From Dipteris shenzhenensis (taxonomy: Eukaryota; Polypodiophyta; Polypodiopsida; Gleicheniales): a stretch of 64,000 nt of DNA. Below are positions 22,841-34,732 of this stretch, in pieces. A program made the translations under genes and the position numbers. Within the stretch, counting starts at the first letter, position 1. The number at the start of each line of letters is the position of its first letter. The DNA is taken from NCBI GenBank assembly GCA_047967505.1, contig CM106541.1, one strand, 5' to 3'. The notes beneath the pieces were generated by a model, which ran no database searches, had not been told where the DNA came from, and saw only the letters and a list, made by a program, of their open reading frames with translations.

Positions 22841-23287
22841 ATCAAGCATATTTATAGTTATGGGACAAGTATGTACATCAACTAATGGGCTATCTATGTC
22901 TGCATTTCCACCTCAATGTTCGGGCCTCTGCCCTAGGATGAAGCATCAGCCTAAGGAGAGGACAAAAGTGTAGCAACTTCTTTTCAGGAAATAAGGTCCA
23001 ATTTGTAGTCACAGTAGCCCACCAGGTCAAGCCAACACCAGAGTTTTTAGTAGGTGTTTTCCCATGAGAGGATGCACCACTCCAAGTCTAAGAAGGCAAA
23101 GGTTGCCTAGGGGAGATCACTTTGCGAGGAGTTTGCCATACATCAGTCAAATTTTTTTCCATCTTCCCCTGAGGTGGAGAGGACAAAGGCACAAGAAAAG
23201 AAGCATTACCATTTGAGACAACCGAGGCTTTGCCTTGTCAAGAACAGAGAAAAACGGTTTGACCCCTTTGTTTTTTACCATAGAAGA
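22841..23287 (-). pseudogene. LINE ORF1 remnant
   Basis: A Met codon at about 23281 starts MVKNKGVKPFFSVLDKAKPR, followed by a frameshift and low-information text rich in Pro/Lys to the endonuclease. Position (directly upstream of endonuclease) suggests the start of ORF1, much shortened. No zinc knuckle or RNA-binding fold is recognised. Confidence 0.4.
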
Positions 23288-23601
23288 TGAAGAGACATGG
23301 AAACTAGCTAGGAACGGAATGGAAATATGGAAAGCATAATGAAAGATAGAATGGAAAGGAAAGAAAGTACAAGTGTGAGGCAATAACCAAAATACTCACA
23401 ATGTATTGATAGCTTGATGTTGATTGTTGTAATAGACAATAGACAAGTACAACACTATATAGTGTGACACTAGACTCTAGAAAGTCACAATGTCTATGGG
23501 ATATCTCCCAATATGACACGTGGCATGTCTAGGACTCACTAAACTATAAAATACCACCTAGAACACACATTTTTGACTCACTTTGGCTTCATATTACAAC
23601 A
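23288..23601 (-). mobile_element. Lone LTR of the LARD/TRIM-like family
   Basis: It runs TGAAGAGACATGG ... CATATTACAACA and aligns with the LTRs at 18421 and 20079, with internal deletions (314 bp against 335-340). Flanks do not match (GAAGA left, ATCTA right). LINE sequence lies on its left and Copia integrase-coding sequence begins at once on its right, so it marks a rearrangement or a second deletion rather than a simple solo LTR. Confidence 0.85.
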
Positions 23602-25895
23602 ATCTACATAATGAACACGACTCCCACTGCAGCAATACATGGCATGATGCCAGAGGAGAGGTATACTGGTAGGAAACCAGATATTTCTCATTTGAAAGTT
23701 TTTGGTTGCATTGCCTATGTTCATGTGGCAGATGAGTTGAGATCCAAGTTGGATCCAAAAGATGAGAAGTGCATCTTTATTGGTTATTCTCTGCAGCAGA
23801 AATGGTATAGATGCTATAACCCTTCTACTTGTAAGTTTACAGTGAGCAGAGATGTTGTTTTTCATGAGATGAGTAGCTGGTATAAACCAGTAAATGTGAT
23901 TGATGATGTAGATGCACAAAATGGTAAGGCTGCACAGAATTCACAGCAGCAATCACAAAATATTAGTGGACCTATAGTGTCCTCTAGTAGTGGTTCACAT
24001 ACTTCACCATGGATAGGCAGATTGAGATCAGCAGGATCTCAAAGTAATGCAAATAGTGGTATGCAAGTATCACGAAAAGGAAAAGAGAAAGTAGATCAGC
24101 CCATGGTTTATGTGAATGCAGGTCACTCTTATGTGGATGGTGAATCCATGGCTCAAAACAGAGCCTTGATGATGAGTTGGGTATTCCTTTTGTTGTTACA
24201 CCTAGAGTAAGGAAGACAAGGGATGTTTTGAGTGCACCTGGTAGTGAGCCTATTTTGTGTAGGCCTACCAAAGCTAGGTATCCTGTGGATAGGCTAAAAT
24301 ATGATGGATTTAGAGCCATTCACTATGCCTATATGGTCAAAGTGATACATGAACCAGAACCTACTTCTTTTGAGCAAGCCATGGGAAAAGAAAAATGGGA
24401 GAAAGCCATGGATGAAGAAATGGATGCCTTGGAAGCAAATGCTACATGGGAATTGATGCCTTTGCCTAAAGACAAGAATGCAATTGGCTGCAAGTGGGTT
24501 TATAAGGTGAAGCACAATGCGGATGGTTCTGTGAACAGATACAAGGCAAGATTATTTGTCAAGGGGTATGAACAGACATATGGCATTGATTATGAAGAAA
24601 CAGTCAGTCTAGTTGCAAGGATGGCAACTGTAAGAGTAGTCATTGCTATGGCTGCATCAAAGGGATGGTCTTTACATGGATGTAAAGAATGCTTTCTTGC
24701 ATGGTGATTTGCAAGAAGAGGTCTATATGGAGTAGCCACCAACTTATGTCCATGCTGTTCATCTTGAGTTTGTTTACAGGTTGAAGAAAGCCTTGTATGG
24801 CTTGAAGCAAGCATCGAGAGCATGGTCTGACAAGATAGGACAATATCTTGTCACTAATGGCTTTCAGATTTCCAAGGTAGATTTCTCACTTTATGTGAGA
24901 AAAACAGAGAAAGGCATTATGCTGCTTGTCATTTATGTTGATAATTTGATCAACACAGGTGATAGTGATGAAGATACCCTTCATGTGAAAATGCTATTGA
25001 AGTAGAAGTTCGAGATGAAGGATTTGGGGGGGCTGCGTTACTTCTTGGGCATTGAGGTGATTAGATCCACAAGTGGGATATGGCTCTTGCAGAGGCAGTA
25101 TGGATTGGACATGCTATCCAAATATGGGATGACAGGCTGTAAGCCTATTTCAGTTCCTTTGGAGCAGAATGTGAAGTTGAGCACAGATGCAGGTGAGCTT
25201 CTAGAAGACCTTACTATGTACAGACGCATAGTAGGAAGTTTGATTTATATGACTATTAGCAGGCCAGATTTGAGCTATGCTATTGGGTTGGTAAGTCAGT
25301 TTATGCACGCTCTGAGGATACCGCATTTGGATGCAGCTAGATGCATACTGAGGTATGTGAAGTCCACATTGCAGTATGGACTATTTTATGAGACTGGGGT
25401 TCAGATACAGTTGCATGGATACACTGATGCTGATTGGGCTAGTAGTATTTTTGATAGACGATCTACAAGTGGATATATGTTCTCTTTTGGGAGTGCTACA
25501 GTCACTTGGAGCAGCAAGAAACAGCCTACAGTTGCCTTGTCGAGCACAGAGGCTGAGTACAGGGGTGCAGCAATGGCTGCATGTGAGGTAGCTTGGTTGC
25601 ATAAGCTACTTTACGATATGCATCAGTCTACAGATGGGCCAGTTGTCATTTATTGTGACAACATGAGAAGTACACACTTAGCAAATAACCCAGTCTATCA
25701 TGCTAGAACAAAGCATATTGAGGTGCATTATCACTATGTGCGGGAGAAGGTTCTAGTAGGCTTTATTGATCTAGTTTATGTCAGCACAGAGGATCGGGTA
25801 GCTGACATATTCACGAAGGCATTGGGTGCAGAGAAGCTATGCAAGTTCAAAGACCTACTTGGTATACAGGACTTGGGATTGAGCTCGAGGGGGAG
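23602..25895 (+). pseudogene. pol: Copia Pol fragment: integrase C-terminus, RT, RNase H
   Basis: Integrase C-terminal text (MPEERYTGRKPDISHLKVFG, VFHEMSSWYKPVNVIDDVDA) leads to RT (AIGCKWVYKVKHNADGSVN; KKALYGLKQASRAWSDKIGQ). A five-base loss near 24669, compared with the relative, removes the usual H-Q-M-D and shifts the frame. TAG codons at 24733 and 25003 follow. The catalytic YVDD is YVDN (Asn codon 24943-24945). RNase H has GYTDADWAS, STEAEYRGAA and YCDNMRSTHLAN, then the standard VADIFTKALG end. The fragment is inactive. Confidence 0.88.
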
Positions 25896-26243
25896 TGTTG
25901 AGATACCGAGCTCCGTGATATGCCAGGGTGACCGTTGTGCATTTATGTCACCGACTTGTTAGCTATAGATGTGGTTGGTACATCACCCATGAATAATAGC
26001 TGGATGACATCTATCTTTATGTACTCTAGTTAGTGGCTCAGTTAGTATGTCACCTTAGTTAGTTGAGTTTGGTTTGAGACCCATATATAGGGTTCACCTA
26101 TTCTTTTGTTCTTAGAATTCTTTTGGCTTTCACAACTAAGAAGAGGAAAACTGTTTTTAGCCTCCACCTTTGTGTATATTCCCCCATTGTGTATGTGAGA
26201 AAGCTGCAAGTGAGACTCCTTCCTTCTCTCCCACTCTCTTCAC
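25896..26243 (+). repeat. Copia 3' LTR
   Basis: TGTTGAGATACCGAGC ... CTCTTCACA, aligning base by base with the 352-bp LTRs at 40024 and 45166. A TATATA lies at 26093-26099, the likely core promoter. Confidence 0.9.
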
Positions 26244-27191
26244 AAGAAATGCTATGAAGCCAACTACTAGTGGAAGAAATGCTAGGTCGAGTTGGGTTCT
26301 TCCATTTCCATGCTTTGTTGATTTCTTGGCAAGTTATAGGCAATTAAGGAAAGCAAAGATTACTTACACTTGTAAGAGCTTAGAAATGGACTGGCTGTCT
26401 GAGCTATTTGACAATGGATGGACAACAAGAACATGTCATATTGAATATTTAGTACAATGTCGATTGAACACTTTAGATGTGACATTTCAGTGAGCAAATC
26501 TTACAATTATTGTTTGTATAAAAAATGACCAGGATACTATGTAGTAACAAATCCCAAATTTTGCAGGTATTTCATTGGAAGGCAAAATATATGCATGACT
26601 CTCACATATAGAAGGTTTAGATGGAAGAACTTGCAATGGAAAGCAATGGATGATGATGTGGGCCATGGGACTCATAGTCTTGTTGTTGAGTTATCAATTT
26701 ATTGGCAAGGACATCCTGATCTAATGTTGGAATTAGAAGAGGAGTGGACCATGCGATTTATCACGAAAGAATTGCAGTTGGCAATAGCAAGCGCTCCCCT
26801 AGACTATTATTTTAGACTTGATAATCACAAATTTAGATATAGGGATAGGACAAATATCCTTTGTAAGAATTGTTCCCCCCCCATACTCTAGAGATAATAG
26901 AGACATGATGGCAGGTATTTCATAATATCCAGTTTCTTGGATTCTTAGTGCTTCAACAATGCACTTGGCAATGAGGTATTGTTACATGTATGAGCAAAAA
27001 TCATAAATAATACAAATTTTTGTTTCATTTATTGTTAAGATTTTATTTATTGAGCTTTCACCTCTAGATTGATGGCTCTCTATGGTCTATGAATGATAAA
27101 GCGATAAATATTTGTAATTGTAAATCCGTAGGGATATTTGTATATATGTATTATGCAAGAGAGAGAGTGTGTGAGAGAGATAGATAGAAAT

Positions 27192-27192
<1 letters not shown>
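26244..27192. other. Unassigned spacer right of the Copia LTR
   Basis: No element end is visible. A plus-strand ORF at 26595-26891 (MTLTYRRFRWKNLQWKAMDD...) follows an acceptor-like TTTTGCAG at about 26566, so it may be a fragment of an exon. The domain is not recognised. It is followed by a C-run (26875-26881) and a stop. Confidence 0.35.
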
Positions 27193-27912
<720 letters not shown>

Positions 27913-28033
27913 GGCAATGCCCATTTTATAAAGTACACTTCTAAGGTCATTTTCACATTTTAGTTTCCCACTCTTGAGTAACCTTGCATTCCATAGCCTC
28001 CTCTTTCGTCTTCCTGAGCATCCTCCTACACTC

Positions 28034-29460
28034 ATGGCTTCCCCTAGAGAGGTTTTTGACCAGCCACTGATTCCCATGCCTCTGCAAATCAGGTTTATCC
28101 TATCTTCTGCAAGGCATTCCATCTTGAGTCACACTTGAGAGCTCTCCTTCCTATTGATAATCCCTCTCTTCAATTTTTTGATAGACTTATCCATGGGCAA
28201 TTTGTCGCTATTGCTAACTCCCCTCACCAATGGGTTTCATTGGATATTTTGAGCTCGTTTGACCAGAGTGCTAACTTCGAGAAGACACTAGGTAGGGCTA
28301 TGGATAATGTCCCTATCTCTCTCCATGAGTACACTATTCCCATCGGGGATGATTCATCTTCCCCAATTCATTTGATCAAGAGAGATGCAACCCTTACCGT
28401 TCTCCTTGCGACTGGCAAGTTTGATGAGGATGTTGGTGAGCAGCCTAAGGGTCCTGCATCCACAAGTGGTGGAGCAGGTCCATCAACAAGTGGTGGAGGA
28501 GATGACCTAAACCTAGACTTGGAGCCTGAGGAGCATACTATTAGCCTTGCTGAGGAGCAAGTTGAAAGCGAGGTCATCTTATCTTCATATCTGACTTGTG
28601 CATATCCATCCTCTACCTATAATCCATACGAGGCAGCACCCAAGCCACACCTTGCTTCGGTTGATCCAGTCAAGATTGAGGGTGAGGATTACCTTACCCT
28701 ATTGGAAGTGATGAAAGAAATCGGTCTCCAAGAGGATGTGGTGCTATGTCGACTCTCGAATGACATCTTTGATGATGTCATTGACTTTGATGCTCCAATC
28801 AATCCAGCAATTAATGAGATCGCACACTTTGATGAGTCGAGCCTCACCAATCTAAAGGCAATCCAACTAACACAAAAGGCAAGTGAGGATTCTGCACTAG
28901 AGTACAACATGTCTGATGAGCAGTTCATGAATTTGTAGAGGGAATTGTTTGGGGAGAGAGATGAAGAAGCTGGCACCTCAAGCCAACATGAAGTTCAAGA
29001 CCAACCATAAAAGGGAGTCCAGTTGGACACTGTAGCTGACGCATTCCACAATGAGGCAAAAATAGTATGTAGCTTTGCCAACTTCATCATGTGATTCAAA
29101 ATCATTAGTATAATTCTAGGTTCCATTTTAGCAACAAAAATCATTGCTTAGTCTTCAACTGGTAGGGAATAAAAAATAGGGTTTAGGGTTTAGAGTACAA
29201 AACCTAACCAAATTTTATGATTTTAAAACCAGGACTGTTCTCGGACACATGATCCGCTCCTCTCCATAGTATCATTGCTATCACAGGGCTAGCTGGCATT
29301 ACAGATCCCCAGGCTATAAAGAATGAAATTGTGCAACCCTCTTCGCTTCAGCAAGCAAAAAAGGGATCTGAGCCAAGCAGGAAGAAGCGTAGACTAGAGT
29401 AGCTTGTATATTCAAGTGGGTGTTCTTTGTAATACTACTCTATGTCAATAAAGAATACCA
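28034..29460 (+). pseudogene. Gene-like locus, unknown acidic protein with basic C-terminus
   Basis: ATG at 28034 gives MASPREVFDQPLIPMPLQIR, then one frameshift near 28100 leads into a frame open to 28938 (SHLRALLPIDNPSLQFFDRL ... EQFMNL; about 270 residues). It holds a Ser/Gly linker (STSGGAGPSTSGGG) and many acidic residues. A TAG at 28936 and a TAA near 29008 interrupt the continuing frame. A donor-like GTATGT at 29065 and an acceptor-like CCCAG near 29312 could join, in phase, to AIKNEIVQPSSLQQAKKG and SRKKRRLE-stop (29400), a nuclear-signal-like tail. AATAAA is at 29447-29452. The upstream text (27950-28033) looks like a plant 5' UTR. The family is not recognised. Confidence 0.45.
29447..29452 (+). 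terminator. Polyadenylation signal AATAAA
   Basis: It lies 45 bases after the last stop of the locus at 28034-29402 and is followed by a T-rich stretch. Its position suits a plant polyadenylation signal. Confidence 0.5.
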
Positions 29461-29675
29461 TTTTCAAATTATTTTATCTTCCCACTACAGAGGATTGTTT
29501 CCTTTTCCATGTTAAATTGAGTATTATTTCCTTTTACATGTTCTATTGAGATTTGATGTTTATTATTTCATTTTGCTGTTGTATACGTCATCTTCTAGAA
29601 AATCTTTCATAAGTAAATTGAGATTGCATGTAAGTAAATTAATAGATTGCAAATACACTGAAAATAAATTTGAGA

Positions 29676-30100
29676 TTGCCCATACAAAGACAACTGCATG
29701 TCTAAGGTGGTCACCATGACCCTTTTCCTATGGATGGCAGCCAGCTGGGTGTCATCCATGAGGTCTACTAGGTAGGCCATAGCTACATGTTGCATGGCAA
29801 GCAAGGTGTCTCTAGAAATACACTAGGGAGCCTCCACAACTCCACGCTTGTAAAACCGGGATGTTGAGCTAAGGTTAAGGTCTTCCATGACTCACGTACC
29901 ACCCTTGCGAAGCTCGCTATTGGGATGAGCAAATTGATGGACTTTTGAAACTTTTTGATCTCCCCAAGTGCCACCGTCCTAGCTTGAATCTGTATCACCT
30001 CACTGGAGGAGGGCCTCTTTGCCCCTGATGTGGAGGGCCTCTTCTTGGATGTTGAGGGCCTCTTTTCCCTGTACCTCGAGCTCGGGCACCTCTCCCCCAT
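29676..30100 (-). pseudogene. CENH3-like (centromeric histone H3) pseudogene
   Basis: Minus-strand residues 41-70 of the frame from 30100 read RTVALGEIKKFQKSINLLIP and IASFARVVRE. This fits the alpha-N region of histone H3 and carries the CENH3-type NLLIPxASF rather than TELLIRKLPFQR of canonical H3. After a one-base frame change (about 29800-29890) a second frame gives LLAMQHVAMAYLVDLMDDTQ then LAAIHRKRVMVTTLDMQL (29804-29676), the alpha-2 helix, loop 2 and the start of alpha-3. The N-tail has three KRPSTS-like repeats (residues 13-34). The frameshift, the lack of introns and the loss of the C-terminal end indicate a decayed, probably processed copy. CENH3 replaces H3 in centromeric nucleosomes. 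Confidence 0.72.
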
Positions 30101-30917
30101 TGGTGTGGACCCTGATTGTCTATTCTTGCCTTGGTCCTTTGCTCTATCCTTCGTTGTTCCTCAGATATGATTACTTGGATGGGAGGCACCATTCACAAGA
30201 GAATTTAGATGGACAGGGAAGAATTCCCACCTCCCACTTCCATTTATTGTTGATAAGTGGGATGAGCTAATTAGGTAATTAAACAAGAGGTGGCACAAGA
30301 GAGACACATTTTGAGCTTAAAGGGGTAGAGAAAAATGATGTAAAAACATACTCTTGATATAATATAGATAGACCCTCTTTTCTTGGGGGAAAAAAAGAAA
30401 ATGGCTATGTGGACGTTTGAGATTATGCACATGAAAATTTGGCAAAAAAACTAAAGAGGGAAGGCTAGAAACCAAGTGAAAATACAAAAGAAAAGTAGGT
30501 AAATACAATATAAATATCTTAGGGGGGTCAAAAGGTATAAACCCTATACATCACATGTATTCAAGGCCTATTTGTAAAACCCCTTATCTATAAATTTATC
30601 ATGAATAAAACATGCCCTTTTCTATTCAATTTGTGAATACCACCTTTGTATGATACCCTTTTGTATGTGGAAAATTTCTAAAAAGGGCAGAGGGATACCT
30701 TCTTTAGAACCCACGTGCTATGCTTACCTGTTTATTTGTGACCCCCGTGAGATAAATAGGGTCGCAAAGAAAAAACTTATACACAATCAGAACAACGGAT
30801 GGGGAATCAAAAATAGACTTAGAGGTGACATGCAAGCAAGACAGGGGGAAATAAACTTAGCAAAAAGGTGCATAGATTCAAGGAAGTAAAAACCCATATT
30901 CACATGCACACAACCCC
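30101..30917. other. Unassigned spacer upstream of the CENH3 relic
   Basis: Minus-strand text at 30192-30101 continues a basic tail in another frame (QRTKARIDNQGPHQWGRGA) and may be the frame-shifted histone N-tail. The rest (30290-30917) has no recognised feature. Confidence 0.35.
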
Positions 30918-31076
30918 CCTTACACACACACTTTTTTTTTTTTGGGTAAATCCATGATTATATTATCAGCAAAATTTACATGAGGGTCTCAAAAAATAGA
31001 GAGCCTCAACAGGAAATCAAAAGCAAAGAGAAACTATTTCCAGGCATGACTGAGGAAGATCTCCTTACACACACAC
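30918..31076 (-). mobile_element. Severely 5'-truncated LINE 3' end with TSD
   Basis: A T-run (30932-30943, the poly(A) tail on the minus strand) is followed by GGGTAAATCCATGATTATAT and about 110 bases resembling the 3' end of the LINE at 17301. The 14-base duplication CCTTACACACACAC flanks it exactly (30918-30931 and 31063-31076), the hallmark of target-primed reverse transcription. It is too short to code for anything. Confidence 0.85.
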
Positions 31077-31262
31077 ACACACACACACAGTGGGAAGTAG
31101 AAAAAATGAGGCGTGGAATGAGGGCAAGATGAGGGAAGAGAGGACTAGTGGATGAAACAACTGGCACACAAGAGTCATGATAGCATAATAAGTATGTATT
31201 CAAATTTGTATTTGTGTGTGTGTGTGTGTGTACAAATACATATATATATATATTAAAAAAAT

Positions 31263-31338
<76 letters not shown>

Positions 31339-31367
31339 ATATATATGCATATGTATATACATATACA

Positions 31368-31415
<48 letters not shown>

Positions 31416-31437
31416 ATACATATGTATGTATTTATGT
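31064..31437. repeat. (CA)n, (TG)n, (TA)n and (GTATAT)n microsatellites
   Basis: CA at 31067-31089; TG at 31212-31231; TA at 31240-31253 and 31267-31288; a GTATAT hexamer array at about 31300-31336; TG again at 31371-31413. ORFs of alternating Tyr/Ile and Cys/Val in this region are artefacts. Confidence 0.95.
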
Positions 31438-33164
31438 GTGTGTTCTTTTTTTCAATTTGGGTTTTCTTAGGTTAAATCTTTAGGTGAGAGTGCCTGATGG
31501 TCAAATCTTCTCTTGGTCTTTCAATTGTGTGGACAGAATCTAGCGCTCATAATGGTTTCGCCACAGGTTTTCCCTTGAGGGACACTCTCCTCAAGTTTTT
31601 TTTGGACATCATCTTTCCTGCATAAAGGTTTGTCCACGAGGCCAAAACTTCCCCGCACTCCCAAGGTTTTGTTTGGACACCATTTTTCCTCACAAATATT
31701 TGGCCACGTGGTTGAATCTTTTCTAAACATTGGATTTTTCAATGAGAATCTAAGTGTTCCATGGCGTCTTGGATGTCTTGGTTAAGGAAAGGTCGGGGGA
31801 AGAATAGCATTGCTGCTTTTGAAGTGGCAAAGTTAGATATCCCAGTTGCTACACCATCATCTCCTAAGCCCTAAATGAAAAAGATGCCCAACCGGCTTTT
31901 GGAGTGCTTCAAGTTTTCATTGCATAATGCCCCATGTGGAGATGCCAGTGGACACAAGGATTGAACTTCAGCCTTACTTGGAAGTTCACAAGGGTCTAAA
32001 TAAGGTGCTAACCTTAGAATATAATGGCAGATGTTTTGTTAAATGACTATGGAACAAACATTTATAAAACATCTAGTACACGAGATTTACATTAAGATGT
32101 ATATCAATTTTTCTACTTGTGACTCTAAGAATACTAAGCGCCATTCTTATTCATGAATGAGTGAATATAAAGTGTCATTTTTATCCATTAGAATCACTTA
32201 CTTCATGAATGCCTCCTTTATGCAATGTTTATTTTTTTCTCCATTCACAATCACTTATTTTTTGAGGTTTTGAATGGATGTTGTTTCAAGCATTACAAGA
32301 GTCTATAGGAGCAATTGGTCCACAAAAATTTGGTACACCAAATATTCATGGAAAAATAATGATTCTAGATGTGAATGAGTTTCTATTATGCATGTCGAGT
32401 GAAAAGCAATCTTTAAACCTAAGGAGATATCATATTGGGAAAGAAACAATTTTTTTAATCAAAAAGATGCATTGAATTCTAAGAAACTATATATACATGA
32501 TTTAATGTGGGACTATAGCCATGTGTAAGAGAGCACAATGTAAGGCACAAAATTAAATAACTCTAGCGAGTGGCCAAGAGAAAAATCACGTTCTTCAAGT
32601 GGGGATAGGGATATGCTACATGTTCATTGCATTGACCTTATTCTTCAATGTCTACCAAGCATGACTTGCGTATGTTTTGTATTTGATAACTGGAATGATG
32701 GCATCTTTTACATTGAAATTGATTAAGTGCTAGACCTATTTTTCATCCCATTCAAACTTTGGTTCCTTGAAACTATGATCCTAGATTTGCATTACCATGA
32801 AACCTAAAGCTAATTTGATCCAAGTGATCAAATTTGCTAATCCTCCATGCTAATTCTGTCCCCTGAATTGGATTATCCCATAGGCTCATGCATACTCGAT
32901 CCCAAGGATTGAATCTTTTCATAAGCAATGTAGTATAATTCGATCCTTGTGAGGCTACAAGCTCAATAATTCTGGCCTAATTAGTTCTACCATTTTTTAA
33001 GAATCTTCTTTCATGGTAACTCTTTGTTAGGTTGCTTCTCACATTCAAAAGGGGATTCGAGAAGATGCATTAGGATCTAAGAAGAAACCAAGTGAAAATT
33101 TTAGGCTTGGGAACTTAAAAACAAAAAGGCCTTATGGATTTTGGGTTGGGGGCTCTTGGTGTGG
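31438..33164. other. Unassigned spacer
   Basis: No domain, element end or long ORF is seen. Imperfect repeats of 'ggttttgtttggacaccattttcc'-like text recur at about 31590-31700 (two diverged copies). The longest ORFs (65-73 residues) look like chance. Confidence 0.4.
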
Positions 33165-33169
33165 ATTAC

Positions 33170-33893
33170 TGTAAGAAAACAATACAACGTTTGTGCTCAA
33201 CAAATAACAGGATCTCGTATGCAAGAGAGAAAAGCAGATAGTATGGAGAATTAAAAATTTGATTACTCTAAAACTGATACAATAGATGGCGCTGCCTCCC
33301 AGCCGTGTGCTCCTGTGTGAGAAGCTTCGATGGCATGCTGGAAATAGTAGAGGACGGAGGCTGGATGCTAAGGAATCAGCGTTGCTGTAGCCAGTGATGA
33401 TAATGGGCTTCACAGGCTTGCTCTTATATAGCCACCAGTCGTAGTCAGCAGTTAGACCCAATTGGGAGACCGACCCAGTCGGCCCAAAATGGATGACTGG
33501 AGGTAGGCCACCGACCACACGTTAGAACCGTGGCGCAAAATAGAGCAACTAACCTACAGACTCTCTTTGGCCCAGCCATCCGGGATCATCTGCGGCTCCA
33601 AACGGGCCCCATAGCCTGAGAGTGGTGCTGCCCCCGGAAATGCTCCGTCTACCCTCAGTGTAGTTAGTCATGGGATGCCTTCCTGCACTTGCATGTAGCC
33701 TAGTTGGCAGTGTGCCAACTCTATCTGAAGCCGTTCAGCCATCAGGCCACACATGGCTCCCATCTGGTGTCCAAACTAGGACGTACTGGATAACCGAGCT
33801 ACTCAAATGCCTTCTCCTCATATGGGGGGATTACAAGTAAGATTTAGCTGGTTCTCGCGTAGTTACATGAGAGTGGAGTATTGATATCTAACA
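33170..33893 (-). repeat. 3' LTR of Copia-3
   Basis: Plus-strand ends TGTAAGAAAACA ... ATCTAACA. A TATATAAGAGC-type promoter core reads on the minus strand at 33430-33420, as in the other LTR. Confidence 0.92.
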
Positions 33894-33922
33894 CCCCCTC
33901 TCAATGTCCACTCGTAAGTGAA

Positions 33923-34486
33923 CTACTTTTTCAGCCCAATGCCAAGTCGATGAAGATGCCTCTCCAGCAAGTCTCTTCCAAGAGCCTTAGTGAAGATGTC
34001 CGCGGCATTCTCTATAGTCGGATAGTACACCAAGTCGACCTCTCCATCCATGATGAGCTCATGTACAAAGTGATATTGAATCTCAATGTGTTTTGTGCGA
34101 GCGTGGAACACAGGGTTCTTTGCAATTGCCATGCAACTTTGATTGTCACATGATGCTGATTTGTACTCAGTCTCGGTAGAAGAAAGAGCAACTGTGGGTT
34201 GCTTCTTGCTGACCCATGACACAGCTCCAGATCCAAGTGAGAAATAGTAACCTGTCACTGATCTCCTGCTGTCCATGTTTCCTGCCCAATCTGAGTCACA
34301 GAATCCGGTCAAGGTGTTGCCCTTAGTATAGGTGATGCCATAATCAAGTGTGCCTTTGATGTGTTTCAGCACCCACATCCCTGCCCTCCAATGGTTCTCC
34401 CGGGGCTTAGTAGAAAACCTGCTTAGTGCACCAGTCGCAAAACTGATGTCCAACCGTTTGTTGCACAAGTAAATCAAACTGTCCAC
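33923..34486 (-). pseudogene. pol: Copia-3 RNase H with internal deletion
   Basis: Minus-strand frame of 187 residues: DISFATGALSRFSTKPRENH, GFCDSDWAGNMDSRRS, KKQPTVALSSTETEYKSA, then directly SCDNQSCMAIAKNPVFHART and ADIFTKALG. Between STETEYKSA and CDNQS the usual about 25-30 residues (the E-x-x-W-L-R-x-L-L helix) are missing, in frame, at about 34155. DSDW and STETEY keep the acidic residues. The frame stops near 33923, just before the polypurine tract. Confidence 0.85.
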
Positions 34487-34732
34487 AAGCCTTCACTTCG
34501 CTTTGTCCACCAGTGGTGATGAATCCTCGTTTGAGAGCTTCATGTCAACCTCCATAGGAGTACCAACTGTCTTGCACTCAACCATGCCAAATGCCTTCAG
34601 TATCTCTCCAGCATACTTCAACTGTGAGATGAAGATCTGTTTTGGCTCTTACCAAACTTCAATCCCCAAACAGAAATGCATCAGGAGTCCGAGGTCTGTC
34701 ATTTCAAACTCTCTTCCTAGCAAATGCTTTGT

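Larger units (their letters stand above)
17301..23287 (-). mobile_element. L1-like plant LINE, interrupted by an LTR element
   Basis: Reading the minus strand: an ORF1-like start near 23281 (MVKNKGVKPFFSVLDKAKPR), an AP endonuclease (22840-22290), reverse transcriptase (21877-20424), then after the 18421-20418 insertion the C-terminal region with a Cys/His zinc-binding domain (18415-17400) and a short 3' UTR ending in a poly(A) tail (17307-17301). The copy has many stops. Removing the inserted element joins the two halves at a 5-bp duplication, GATAT. The 5' end is cut at a lone LTR at 23288, so the element's own 5' terminus and TSD are not preserved. Confidence 0.85.
23602..26243 (+). mobile_element. 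Copia element, 3' half only (family of 40024-45517)
   Basis: It starts inside the integrase region, at a point matching about 42866 of the complete relative, then carries RT, RNase H, a polypurine tract (GAGCTCGAGGGGGAG, 25881-25895) and a 3' LTR (25896-26243). Gag, protease and most of integrase are lost. The truncation point is exactly the lone LTR end at 23601. Confidence 0.9.

Noticed and set aside
26595-26891. GHGTHS-like motif suggesting a subtilisin active site
   Set aside because: Only five residues match. The rest of the ORF has no subtilase features and no Asp or Ser blocks.
31214-31483. Cys-Val and Tyr-Ile repeat ORFs
   Set aside because: They are translations of (TG)n and (TA)n microsatellites.
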